Below, piece by piece: positions 31,463-39,879 of a stretch of 64,000 nt of DNA. The stretch comes from CAVQFB01 sp963711675 (GTDB lineage: Bacteria > Acidobacteriota > Terriglobia > Terriglobales > Acidobacteriaceae): the NCBI GenBank assembly GCA_963711675.1, contig CAVQFB010000016.1:1-64000 (forward strand), written 5' to 3'. Below the pieces are notes generated by a model that was not told the origin of the DNA, ran no database searches, and was given only the letters and a program-made list of their open reading frames with translations. Position 1 is the first letter of the stretch. Every line of letters begins with the position of its first letter. A program made the translations under genes and the position numbers.

Positions 31463-32572
31463 ATGGCCCGCCTGTGTGGGCGCGGGTCATCACGCCCCCA
31501 GAGCTCAGTTCGGCAGCTCCAAACGGCCCGTCTCGGGACCCCTGTGAGACCCATGTTGCGTCTGAGGCGTTTCTTCCTTCCGTGCCTCCTTTTCCTGATC
31601 GTCTCGGTTTGCGGCTCGTCCCTTACCAACCCTGCTTTTGCGCAAAGCCCAGTCGACGACATTCATGTCAAGCCAAGGGTTGAAACGACACCGCCCAAAC
31701 CTCAGGATCTGGTCGATCCCGCGTTGCGGACGCATACCAAGCCTTTCAAAGTCGATGTCGATATGGTTCTGGTGCCGGTAACCATTACCGATCCCATGAA
31801 CCGCCTGGTGACCGGCCTCGACAAGGAAAATTTCTCGCTCTTCGAGGGTAAGGAAGCTCAGGACATCAAGACATTCTCCAGCGAAGACGCCCCGGTGTCG
31901 CTGGGCGTGATCTTCGACATGAGCGGCAGCATGAGCAGCAAGATCGAGCGCGCCCGCGAGGCGGTGGTCGAATTCTTTAAGACCGCCAACCCCCAGGACG
32001 AGTTCTTCATGATTGCCTTCGCCGACAAGCCGGAGGAAGTCTCCGACTTCACCAGTTCCATCGAGGACATCCAGGGCAAGCTCGTTTACACCGTGCCCAA
32101 GGGGCGCACCGCGCTGCTCGACGCCATTTATCTTGGGATCAGCAAGATGCGCCAAGGCAAGTACCCCAAGAAGGCGCTGCTCATCATTTCCGATGGTGGG
32201 GACAACCACAGCCGCTATACCGAAGGCGAGATCAAGTCGCTGGTCAAGGAAGCCGACGTGATGATCTACGCTATCGGCATCTATGACCATTACTTCCCGA
32301 CCGAAGAAGAGCGTCTCGGTCCGGCGCTGCTGTCCGAGGTGACCGAACTTACCGGCGGGCGGGCGTTTACCATCGACAATCCCAACGACCTGGCGGACGT
32401 GGCCACAAAGATCGGCATCGAACTACGCAACCAATATGTACTGGGTTACCGTCCAAAGAACATATCGCATGATGGCAAATGGCGTAAGATTAAAGTTAAG
32501 CTCTTACCACCGAAAGGACTGCCGCCGCTTCGCGTATATGCCAGGACGGGATACTATGCACCCACGGAATAG
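31463..32572 (+). CDS. Secreted VWA-domain protein (acidobacterial VWFA type), copy 1
   Basis: Von Willebrand A domain with the metal-ion-dependent adhesion site FDMSGSMSSKIERA, the later Thr region and ISDGGDNHSRYTEG. A hydrophobic signal (FFLPCLLFLIVSVCGSSL) precedes it. The C-terminus ends in RNQYVLGYRPKN and GYYAPTE, the pattern of the VWFA-related family expanded in Acidobacteria. AAAGAGGT lies 8 nt before ATG 31463, so I keep that start, although ATG 31553 (MLRLRRFFLP) would give a more normal signal peptide. Overlaps the next gene, a paralogue. Confidence 0.88.
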   Translation: MARLCGRGSSRPQSSVRQLQTARLGTPVRPMLRLRRFFLPCLLFLIVSVCGSSLTNPAFAQSPVDDIHVKPRVETTPPKPQDLVDPALRTHTKPFKVDVDMVLVPVTITDPMNRLVTGLDKENFSLFEGKEAQDIKTFSSEDAPVSLGVIFDMSGSMSSKIERAREAVVEFFKTANPQDEFFMIAFADKPEEVSDFTSSIEDIQGKLVYTVPKGRTALLDAIYLGISKMRQGKYPKKALLIISDGGDNHSRYTEGEIKSLVKEADVMIYAIGIYDHYFPTEEERLGPALLSEVTELTGGRAFTIDNPNDLADVATKIGIELRNQYVLGYRPKNISHDGKWRKIKVKLLPPKGLPPLRVYARTGYYAPTE

Positions 32573-33665
32573 AAATCTCCTATTCCTGCTGACTCTCTTA
32601 ATCCTCGGAATACTCTGTAGCGCCCAAGGCATCACCCCAACGCCACCCGCTTCCTCCAATAGTCCGTCTTCGCCGAACGCAACTGCTGGCCAGGCCGCTT
32701 CGCCTTCTTCTGCAGCGCAACCGCCGGCGGCAGGATCGCAGCAGCCAGCCCCGAAGCCGCCGAGCACCGCGCAACAGCCGGACGCCAGCCAGCAGCCCGA
32801 AGCCGACGATAGCGGAGTTTTTGTTTTCAAGAGGGAAGTGGAAGAGGTCGTGCTCCACGCCACCGTGGTCGATGATAAGCAGCGGATCGTTACCACCCTG
32901 GACAAGGGAGCTTTCACCATCTTTGAAAATGGCGCTCTGCAGACCATCACCTCGTTTCGCCACGAGGACATTCCTGTCGCCATGGGAATCGTGATCGATA
33001 ATTCCGGCTCCATGCGGGAGAAGCGTCAAAAAGTGAACCAGGCGGCATTGAACCTGGTGCGTTCGAGTAACCCGCAAGACCAGGTTTTCGTCGTCAACTT
33101 CAACGACGAATATTATCTCGACCAGGATTTCACCGCAGACATCAACAAACTGAAGGAAGCCCTGGAGAAGATCGAAGCCCGCGGCGGAACGGCTTTGTAC
33201 GACGCGGTTGTCGCTTCGGCCGATCACTTGAAAAAGAATGCGAAACTGGAGCGGAAAGTCCTGTTCGTGGTAACCGATGGTGAGGACAACGCCAGCCGGG
33301 AATCCCTGGAACAAGCCGTTCGCCGCCTGCAGGAGGAAAATGGCCCGACGGTCTATGCGATCGGCCTGCTCGGCGAAGAGAAAGCCCGTCGCGCGCGCCG
33401 CGCTCTGGAGACGATGTCAGAGAGGACCGGTGGCATAGTCTTCCTGCCCAAGACTCTCGACGAGGTGGACGCGATCAGCCGCACCGTCGCCCACGATATC
33501 CGCAACCAGTACACCATCGGCTACAAGCCCACGACGCCGAAGACTGCCGGCGGTTATCGCACGATTAAGGTGGATGCCAAGGCTCACGGATTCGGCAAAC
33601 TCACTGTTCGAACCAAGAGCGGATACTATGCAGGACAGGAGCGTGCAGCTTCCGGGGCACATTAG
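32556..33665 (+). CDS. Secreted VWA-domain protein (acidobacterial VWFA type), copy 2
   Basis: Starts 17 nt inside the previous gene with MHPRNRNLLFLLTLLILGILCSAQ, a signal peptide with a possible lipobox-like Cys. A 75-residue Pro/Ala/Ser/Gln-rich linker follows, then the VWA domain with IDNSGSMREKRQKVNQA, RGGTALYDAV and VTDGEDNASRES, ending RNQYTIGYKPTT and GYYAGQ. It has the same size and order as copy 1, so tandem duplication is likely. The linker suggests attachment at a distance from the membrane. Confidence 0.9.
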   Translation: MHPRNRNLLFLLTLLILGILCSAQGITPTPPASSNSPSSPNATAGQAASPSSAAQPPAAGSQQPAPKPPSTAQQPDASQQPEADDSGVFVFKREVEEVVLHATVVDDKQRIVTTLDKGAFTIFENGALQTITSFRHEDIPVAMGIVIDNSGSMREKRQKVNQAALNLVRSSNPQDQVFVVNFNDEYYLDQDFTADINKLKEALEKIEARGGTALYDAVVASADHLKKNAKLERKVLFVVTDGEDNASRESLEQAVRRLQEENGPTVYAIGLLGEEKARRARRALETMSERTGGIVFLPKTLDEVDAISRTVAHDIRNQYTIGYKPTTPKTAGGYRTIKVDAKAHGFGKLTVRTKSGYYAGQERAASGAH

Positions 33666-33749
33666 AAATCTGTGAACCACCGGTACCAAAGGTTTGTGAT
33701 TTCGGTCCCGAGTGATTGACGCTAACGGCTCGCTTCCGTACCCTGTAAT

Positions 33750-34703
33750 GTGCAGACCAAGATAATCGAAGGCTCCCGCCTGCGCGTGGCCGATGACATC
33801 ACCCAACTTGTCGGCGAAACTCCGATTTTGAAACTGAAAAGGCTGGCTCAGCCTGGGATGGCTGACATATACGCCAAGCTCGAATACCTCAATCCCGGTG
33901 GAAGCGTAAAAGACCGCGCTGCCATCGGCATCATCCGGCGCGCGGAAGAAGAAGGAAAGCTGATGCCGGGCGGAACCATCGTCGAGGCTACCGCCGGGAA
34001 CACCGGAATCGGCCTGGCATTGATCGGCGTCAATCGCGGTTACAAAGTGGCGCTGTTTGTGCCGGAGCGTTTCTCGGAAGAAAAAGTGATCATCATGCGG
34101 GCCCTCGGCGCTGAGGTCACTCGCACGCCTGACGCCGAGGGCATGAATGGGGCCATCAGCCGGGCTAAAGAGTTCGTCGCAAAGACTCCCAAAGCCTTCA
34201 TGGCCGGCCAATTTGAGAATCCCGCCAATCCCGACTATCACTTCGAAACTACCGCTCGCGAGATTTTTGATCAGATGGAAGGCCGCATCGACGCCGTAGT
34301 AATCGGCTCGGGCACGACCGGCACGTTCGTAGGGATTGCGCGTTATCTGAAGCAGCAACTGCCGAAAGTCTTTGCGGTCGCGGTTGAAACCCAAGGTTCG
34401 ATTCTCGGCGGCGGCCCGCCCGGCAAGCACAAAGTCGAAGGGATTGGTTCCAGCTTCATTCCCAAGATCTGGGATCGCTCGGTGTGTGACGAGATTTTCA
34501 TGGTTACAGATCCGCAAGCCTTCGACACGGTGAAGAGACTGGCCGCGATCGAAGGTGTGCTTGCGGGTTCCAGCGGCGGAGCGAATGTCTACGCGTCGCT
34601 CGAGATTGCCCGCCGGTTTGGCAGCGGCAAGCGGGTTGTGACCATGATCCCGGACTCGGCCGAACGGTATCTCTCGAAGAAGATATTCGAAGGTGGGATC
34701 TGA
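33750..34703 (+). CDS. Cysteine synthase / cystathionine beta-synthase family enzyme
   Basis: Fold type II PLP enzyme. The PLP Lys is in NPGGSVKDRAAIG, the substrate loop reads EATAGNTGIG, and the phosphate site is GSGTTGTFVG. Most O-acetylserine sulfhydrylases have TSGNTG at the loop; TAGNTG is the form I associate with the MccA/CBS side. The next gene is a cystathionine gamma-synthase/lyase, as in the mccA-mccB pair of Bacillus, so making cystathionine from homocysteine is a reasonable inference. The start is GTG. Length 317 lacks a C-terminal CBS regulatory domain. Confidence 0.88.
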   Translation: MQTKIIEGSRLRVADDITQLVGETPILKLKRLAQPGMADIYAKLEYLNPGGSVKDRAAIGIIRRAEEEGKLMPGGTIVEATAGNTGIGLALIGVNRGYKVALFVPERFSEEKVIIMRALGAEVTRTPDAEGMNGAISRAKEFVAKTPKAFMAGQFENPANPDYHFETTAREIFDQMEGRIDAVVIGSGTTGTFVGIARYLKQQLPKVFAVAVETQGSILGGGPPGKHKVEGIGSSFIPKIWDRSVCDEIFMVTDPQAFDTVKRLAAIEGVLAGSSGGANVYASLEIARRFGSGKRVVTMIPDSAERYLSKKIFEGGI

Positions 34704-34764
34704 GGGCGGCGTTGAGTAAGACACGTCCGAAATCCGGGCGGCACGTTTCCTAATAACAATAACA

Positions 34765-35923
34765 ATGAGCAAACTCAGAATTCCAGGTTTCTCTACCCGC
34801 GCGATTCATGTCGGCCAGGAGCCCGATCCGGCCACCGGCGCGGTCACCGTTCCCATCTACCCGACTTCCACCTACGTACAGGAAGAACTCGGCAAGAACA
34901 AAGGCTACGAGTACTCACGGGTTTCCAATCCCACGCGCACCTGCCTTGAAGAAAACCTGGCATCGCTTGAGGGCGGCGTGGCCGCACGTGTCTTCGCCAG
35001 CGGGATGGCAGCGATCAACGCGGTCGCGACTCTGCTGAAGTCTGGCGATCATGTGGTCTGCGGGCACGATCTTTACGGCGGTACACCCCGCCTTTTCAAC
35101 CAGGTGTGGGCTGGCTTTGGCCTTGAATTCACTTATGTCGACACCACCGAGGTCGAAAACGTCGCGCGGGCCATTCGCAGGAACACTCGCATGGTCTATG
35201 TGGAAACGCCCACCAATCCACTGATGACTTTGAGCGACATTCGCGCCATCAGCGAAGTTTGCCAGCGCAGAAAAGCCGACCTGGTTGTCGACAATACGTT
35301 CATGTCCCCCTATTTTCAGCAGCCGCTCGCGCTGGGAGCGGACATGGTTGTGCACTCGACCACCAAGTTCCTGAATGGCCACAGCGACGGCCTGGGCGGA
35401 GTGGTGGTCTGCAGCCGGCCCGATCAGGCCGAGAAGCTTGGCGTTCCTGCAGAAAGCGGCCGGTGCAATCCTTTCGCCTTTCGAGTGCTGGCTGGTTTTG
35501 CGTGGCGTGAAGACTCTAGAAGTGCGCATGAAGCAGCACGACATCAGCGGCAGAGTGGTGGCCGAGTTTCTCTCGCGACACAAGAAAGTGCGGAAGGTGT
35601 TCTATCCCGGCCTGCCTCAACATCCCCAGCACGAATTGGCCCTGCGGCAGATGTCCGGCTTCGGCGCGATGATCACATTTGAGACAGGCTCGCTCTCTAA
35701 TGCGAAGAAGATGCTGAAGAAAGTGCGAGTGTGCTCGCTTGGTGAATCGCTGGGAGGGGTGGAGACCTTGATCTCGCATCCTGCCACCATGACCCACGGC
35801 GCCTTGGGCGAGAAGGGCAGAAGAAAGATTGGTATCACCGACGGCATGGTGCGCATTTCGGTCGGCATTGAGAATGTCGAGGACATTCTCGACGACCTCG
35901 ATCAGGCGCTGTCGGCAATTTAG
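34765..35923 (+). CDS. Cystathionine gamma-lyase/synthase family enzyme, one frameshift
   Basis: Cys/Met-metabolism PLP enzyme. Visible: GFSTRAIHVGQEPDP, EYSRVSNPTR, the SGMAAI block, and the PLP Lys in HSTTKFLNGHSDGLGG. The frame breaks at 35440-35441: dropping one G from the GG there turns LGVPAESG into LAFLQKAAGAILSPFECWLVLRG and joins it to the C-terminal part SHPATMTHGALGEKGRR. The repaired protein has 385 residues, the family norm. With the upstream enzyme it forms a transsulfuration pair, probably homocysteine to cysteine. Confidence 0.9.
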
Positions 35924-36059
35924 AGTTAAGACGCTACAAACACAGCAGGGGAACTCTCGGTTCGTATCAGGGCGTGCCTTCACGCATGCCGCACTCATTG
36001 TCTGAATGCGCGCCTTCAGGCGCTGGGCGCCGAGAGCCCACCTTTTTCCGAAGCCTGTG

Positions 36060-36377
36060 TTATCCGACGCAACTCGCGATCCAGTCCAGATACTCTTTAC
36101 TTCCGTCTTCGATTGCCAGGCAGATGCACTCCGGCAGGTCGTAAGAGTGCAGCTCTCGGATCGCTGCGCGAACACGGTCAAAAGCGCTACTAGTCGTCTT
36201 GATGACAAGCAGCCATTCCTCGGCGGTCTCAACTTTGTCCTCCCAGCGATAGATCGATCTGACCCTGGGCACGATGTTGACGCAGGCTGCCAGCCGACGG
36301 TCCACCAGCGCTTGGGCGATCTTTTGTGCTTCCTCCTGCGAGCCGGCTGTGGTCAGAACGATTCTGTTGTTGGTCAT
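36060..36377 (-). CDS. cutA: CutA1-family protein
   Basis: Small trimeric ferredoxin-like protein linked to divalent cation tolerance. Family text: ALVDRRLAACVNIVPRVRSIYRWEDKVETAEEWLLVIKTT and LHSYDLPECICLAIEDGSKEYLDWI. Length 105 is standard. It stands in a minus-strand island between two plus-strand genes. Its precise role is unsettled in the family as a whole. Confidence 0.94.
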   Translation of the reverse strand: MTNNRIVLTTAGSQEEAQKIAQALVDRRLAACVNIVPRVRSIYRWEDKVETAEEWLLVIKTTSSAFDRVRAAIRELHSYDLPECICLAIEDGSKEYLDWIASCVG

Positions 36378-36522
36378 ATAGAATCAACCGCCGAGCTCAC
36401 TCTCAGGCCCGTGCTGGAAAATCTAGCACTACTCTGACCTCGGGTGTCACGGAATCCTTCGCACCCGGCAACGGCGGGAGTTATCATCCAAAGTCCGCGT
36501 GCGAGCGGAAGTGAGGCTGATT

Positions 36523-37935
36523 ATGGCCACGCAGATCAAATTCGGAACTTCGGGATGGCGAGCCGTCATGGCCGAGGAGTTTACCTTCGCCAACGTGAAA
36601 CGCGCCGTACACGGCATTGCCCGGCACGTGGTGTTGCATAAACCCGAACGAGCGCGCGTGATCGTGGGCCGCGATCCCCGCTTCCTCGGCGAGACTTTCT
36701 GCGCGATGGCGGCGGACATCTTTGTGCAGTATGGCATCGCCCCGCTCGTGATTGCTGATGCCGCGCCCACTCCGGCGATTTCCTATGCGGTGATCCAGGC
36801 TAAAGCCGATGGCGCCATCAACTTCACGGCATCCCACAATCCGCCTGAGTACAACGGCATCAAGTTCTCCACGCCGGACGGCGCTCCCGCTCTCCCGGAA
36901 GTCACGAAGAGTGTCGAAGCAGAGATCGCTGCCTATGATGCCTCAGGTGCCAGGGCTCCCGCCTCCGCGCCATTAAAGGTTTCTCCCGAGGCTCTCGACC
37001 CGCGCCGCATGTATCTTTCGCGTCTTCAAGAAATCGTCGACCTGGACGTCGTCAAGAAGGCAGGGCTACGCGTGGCCTTCGACCCGCTTTGGGGATGTGC
37101 CCGCGGTTATTCAGACTCGCTATTGCGCGACGCAGGCGTAGAGGTCGAGACCGTCCATGACTATCGCGATGTACTGTTCGGCGGCCATGCACCCGAGCCG
37201 GACGACCACCTTCTGGAGCCTCTGCGCGAGAAAATGCGCGGAATGAAGGCCCATATCGGCATCGCGACCGATGGTGACGCCGACCGCTTCGGTATCGTCG
37301 ATGAAGATGGCACATTCTTCCAGCCCAACTACATCATTGCCCTGCTTTTCGACTACCTGGTGGAGAGCAGAGGATGGCGGATCGGAGTCGGCAAATCAGT
37401 CGCCACCACGAACCTCATCAATGCTATTGCGAAACACTACAAATTGGACCTCCACGAGACGCCCGTGGGCTTCAAGTACATCGGCGAACTCATCAAGCAG
37501 GACAAAATCGTGATCGGTGGCGAAGAAAGCGCAGGACTTTCCATTCGCCGGCACGTACCGGAGAAGGACGGCATTCTGGCGGGCTTGCTGTGTTGCGAGA
37601 TGGTAGGACGCCGGGGCAAGCCTCTCGGCGTGCAACTCAAGGAGCTATTTGCCAAAGTTGGTTCGTTCTATCCGAAACGTGAGAACTTCCGCTTGACGCC
37701 AGAAGTGAAAGAGACGTTCACTAAAAAGATCGAGAAAGATCCAACGGAGTTCCTCGGCCTGAAGGTCGCCGAAGTTGTGCGCACCGACGGCATGAAACTG
37801 GTTTTCGAAGATGGGTCCTGGGTCTGTTACCGGTTGTCGGGCACCGAACCTGTGGTGCGGGTCTACTCCGAGGCGCGGAGCGAAGAGGGTTTGACGAAAT
37901 TGAGCAGTGCGGCCAAGCAATGGATTTTCGAATAG
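36523..37935 (+). CDS. Phosphoglucomutase/phosphomannomutase family protein
   Basis: Alpha-D-phosphohexomutase. The phosphoserine loop is NFTASHNPPEYNGIK (about residue 110), the Mg loop TDGDADRFG, the sugar loop GGEESAGLS, and the phosphate-binding C-terminal text RLSGTEPVVRVYSEA. The start at 36523 (MATQIKFGTSGWRAVM) matches the family; the frame from 36499 only adds eight residues. Product 470 residues. GEESAG rather than GEMSGH favours a PGM/PMM of broad use over phosphoglucosamine mutase. Confidence 0.9.
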   Translation: MATQIKFGTSGWRAVMAEEFTFANVKRAVHGIARHVVLHKPERARVIVGRDPRFLGETFCAMAADIFVQYGIAPLVIADAAPTPAISYAVIQAKADGAINFTASHNPPEYNGIKFSTPDGAPALPEVTKSVEAEIAAYDASGARAPASAPLKVSPEALDPRRMYLSRLQEIVDLDVVKKAGLRVAFDPLWGCARGYSDSLLRDAGVEVETVHDYRDVLFGGHAPEPDDHLLEPLREKMRGMKAHIGIATDGDADRFGIVDEDGTFFQPNYIIALLFDYLVESRGWRIGVGKSVATTNLINAIAKHYKLDLHETPVGFKYIGELIKQDKIVIGGEESAGLSIRRHVPEKDGILAGLLCCEMVGRRGKPLGVQLKELFAKVGSFYPKRENFRLTPEVKETFTKKIEKDPTEFLGLKVAEVVRTDGMKLVFEDGSWVCYRLSGTEPVVRVYSEARSEEGLTKLSSAAKQWIFE

Positions 37936-38390
37936 AACAGTTCCCCAAATTTCGTGCCCTCCCGAAACCAGAAGACGGCCTGCGTGCCATGGTGGAAAAG
38001 GCGCCGGAGGCAGAGGCGTTCCTTGAGAGGCTCGTCGAACGTTACCGTCCGTTCTGGACCTGGATTTACACTTCACGGCGCCGGCTGGCGACCATCGCCC
38101 TCGTGCTGGTCACGTTCTGGCTCTTCCTGCATGTGACATTCGGCGCGAACGGCATGGTCGTCTATAGGCAGAAGCGGGCGGAACTCCAGTCCCTAAGAAA
38201 GGAAACCGACGAGATTCAGAAGGAGAACGACCGCTACACCCAGCAGATCAAGGCGCTGCAGACCGACCCTAAGACCATCGAGAGGGAAGCGAGGGAGCAG
38301 CTGCACTACGCTCGGCCCGGTGAGGTAGTTTACGTAGCGCCCGCGCCCGTCCATCCGCCAAAACCTTCCACAAACGCCGCCCATAGGTAG
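37920..38390 (+). CDS. FtsB/DivIC-like septum formation protein
   Basis: One membrane helix (LATIALVLVTFWLFLHVTFG, about residues 58-77) is followed by a coiled coil (KRAELQSLRKETDEIQKENDRYTQQIKALQ) and the conserved post-coil motif REAREQLHYARPGEVVYV. Such proteins join FtsL and FtsQ in the division complex. A 55-residue cytoplasmic N-terminus is longer than in E. coli FtsB. The ATG overlaps the end of the phosphohexomutase gene by 16 nt. Confidence 0.87.
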   Translation: MDFRIEQFPKFRALPKPEDGLRAMVEKAPEAEAFLERLVERYRPFWTWIYTSRRRLATIALVLVTFWLFLHVTFGANGMVVYRQKRAELQSLRKETDEIQKENDRYTQQIKALQTDPKTIEREAREQLHYARPGEVVYVAPAPVHPPKPSTNAAHR

Positions 38391-38633
38391 ACTTCCGCCT
38401 GGCTTGCAAGTCAGTTAAGGGAAGATCTGCCTGACAACTCGTCACATCGGATTGTGATATATTTCAACTGCTTGGAAAGTGCCGGGAATGTTCGAGAACG
38501 TGCAACCGCTTCGGTATTCACGGACTCTATAAGAATGTGTCATCCCCCGGACTGAGTGCCCCGCCTGATCGGGATGGGCGAGCTTGCACCTAAACTCGCG
38601 GCCTCGTTGCCGCCCAACACAAGGAGACGTGGT

Positions 38634-38963
38634 ATGAAGAAGCTATTGTTGATCGGTTTGGCCCTGTGCATGGTGCTCATGACGGTGGCGGTGATCTCCG
38701 CGGTAGCACAAGACAGCAGCACCGTGAACGGCTACGTCAGTGACTCGATGTGCGGCGCCAAAGGAGCTGCTGCAGGGCACGATGCCTGCACCAAGAAGTG
38801 CCTGGACAAGGGTGCCAAGATGGTTGTCGTCACGGACGCGGATAAGAAAGTCCTTACCGTGGACAATCCCGATGCGCTAGCTGGGCACGAGGGACATCAC
38901 GTCGCAGTGACCGGTCACGTGAACGGTGACTCGATCCATATCGACGGCGTCAAGATGCTCTGA
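38634..38963 (+). CDS. Small secreted Cys/His-containing protein
   Basis: AAGGAGACG precedes ATG 38634. The signal peptide is KKLLLIGLALCMVLMTVAVISAVAQ. The mature 85 residues contain VNGYVSDSMCGAKGAAAGHDAC, then TKKCLDKGAK and AGHEGHHVAVTGHVNGD. Three Cys and several His suggest a metal- or haem-linked or disulfide-bonded fold. Similar short proteins are, as I recall, common in Acidobacteria, but I cannot give a function. A strong terminator follows. Confidence 0.75.
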   Translation: MKKLLLIGLALCMVLMTVAVISAVAQDSSTVNGYVSDSMCGAKGAAAGHDACTKKCLDKGAKMVVVTDADKKVLTVDNPDALAGHEGHHVAVTGHVNGDSIHIDGVKML

Positions 38964-38986
38964 GTGGTAATTCGGAATTCGAAAGC

Positions 38987-39014
38987 AAGGCGGCCATTGG
39001 CCGCCTTCTTTTTT
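38987..39014 (+). terminator. Intrinsic terminator
   Basis: The perfect palindrome AAGGCGGCC-ATT-GGCCGCCTT is followed by CTTTTTT on the plus strand, 24 nt after the secreted-protein stop. It may also act in the other direction for thiG. Confidence 0.85.
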
Positions 39015-39037
39015 GGCGAGAAACTTGAACCCTGCGA

Positions 39038-39820
39038 CTACGAAGCCTGGCCCACGAGTCCCTGAACCGGCGAACTCGCAGTGGCATACAGCTTCCTTGG
39101 CATGCGTCCCGCAAGATAGGCCTGCCGTCCCGCCAGCACCGCATGCTTCATAGCTTCGGCCATGAGAATGGGGTCCTGGGCATTTGCGATGCCGGTATTC
39201 ATCAGAACTGCATCCGCCCCTAGTTCCATGGCGATGGCCGCGTCTGAAGCTGTTCCCACGCCGGCATCTACAATCAAGGGCACGCTGGTAATAACTTCGC
39301 GCAGGATGCGGATATTCGCCTCGTTCTGAATGCCGAGACCACTGCCGATCGGAGCGCCCAGCGGCATGACGGCAGCCGCGCCGGCGTCGAGCAGCCTTTT
39401 CGCGAAAACTACATCATCGGAAGTGTAGGGAAGCACGGTGAACCCTTCTTTCACGAGCACCCGAGTAGCTTCGAGCGTGGCCTGAATGTCAGGATAAAGG
39501 GTCGCCTGATCCCCAATCACTTCCAGCTTCACCCAGTCCGAAAGCCCTACCTCGCGCCCCAGCCGCGCCGTGCGGATGGCTTCGTCCGCCGTGTAACAGC
39601 CCGCCGTGTTGGGGAGAAGAAAATACTTGGCTGGATCGATGAAGTCGAGCAGCGATTCCTTGTTGCGATCAAGGTTCACGCGGCGGACGGCCACCGTCAC
39701 CATGTCCGCGCCACTTGCCTCGAGGGCCCGCGCCGTCTCCTGGAAAGACTTGTATTTGCCCGTCCCCACGATGAGGCGGGACTTGAACTCTCTGCCGGCG
39801 ATAACCAATGGGTCCGTCAT
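39038..39820 (-). CDS. thiG: Thiazole synthase
   Basis: Builds the thiazole ring of thiamine from deoxyxylulose phosphate, dehydroglycine and ThiS thiocarboxylate. The Schiff-base Lys is in DWVKLEVIGD. Other family text: SRLIVGTGKYKSF, PNTAGCYTADEAIRTARL, PLGAPIGSGLGI and VDAGVGTASDAAIAMELG. Length 260 is normal. No thiS, thiF or thiH is adjacent; partners must be elsewhere. Confidence 0.96.
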   Translation of the reverse strand: MTDPLVIAGREFKSRLIVGTGKYKSFQETARALEASGADMVTVAVRRVNLDRNKESLLDFIDPAKYFLLPNTAGCYTADEAIRTARLGREVGLSDWVKLEVIGDQATLYPDIQATLEATRVLVKEGFTVLPYTSDDVVFAKRLLDAGAAAVMPLGAPIGSGLGIQNEANIRILREVITSVPLIVDAGVGTASDAAIAMELGADAVLMNTGIANAQDPILMAEAMKHAVLAGRQAYLAGRMPRKLYATASSPVQGLVGQAS

Positions 39821-39879
39821 AGTCTTATTGTAGTGAAAGGCTGCGAATCAATAGCAGGATTTCGCGGCCTCTCGCCCCC

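Noticed and set aside
33417..34772. 451-residue minus-strand ORF
   Set aside because: It is a mirror of the cysteine synthase gene and of the end of the VWA gene, whose plus-strand products have clear family motifs; the minus-strand product matches nothing.
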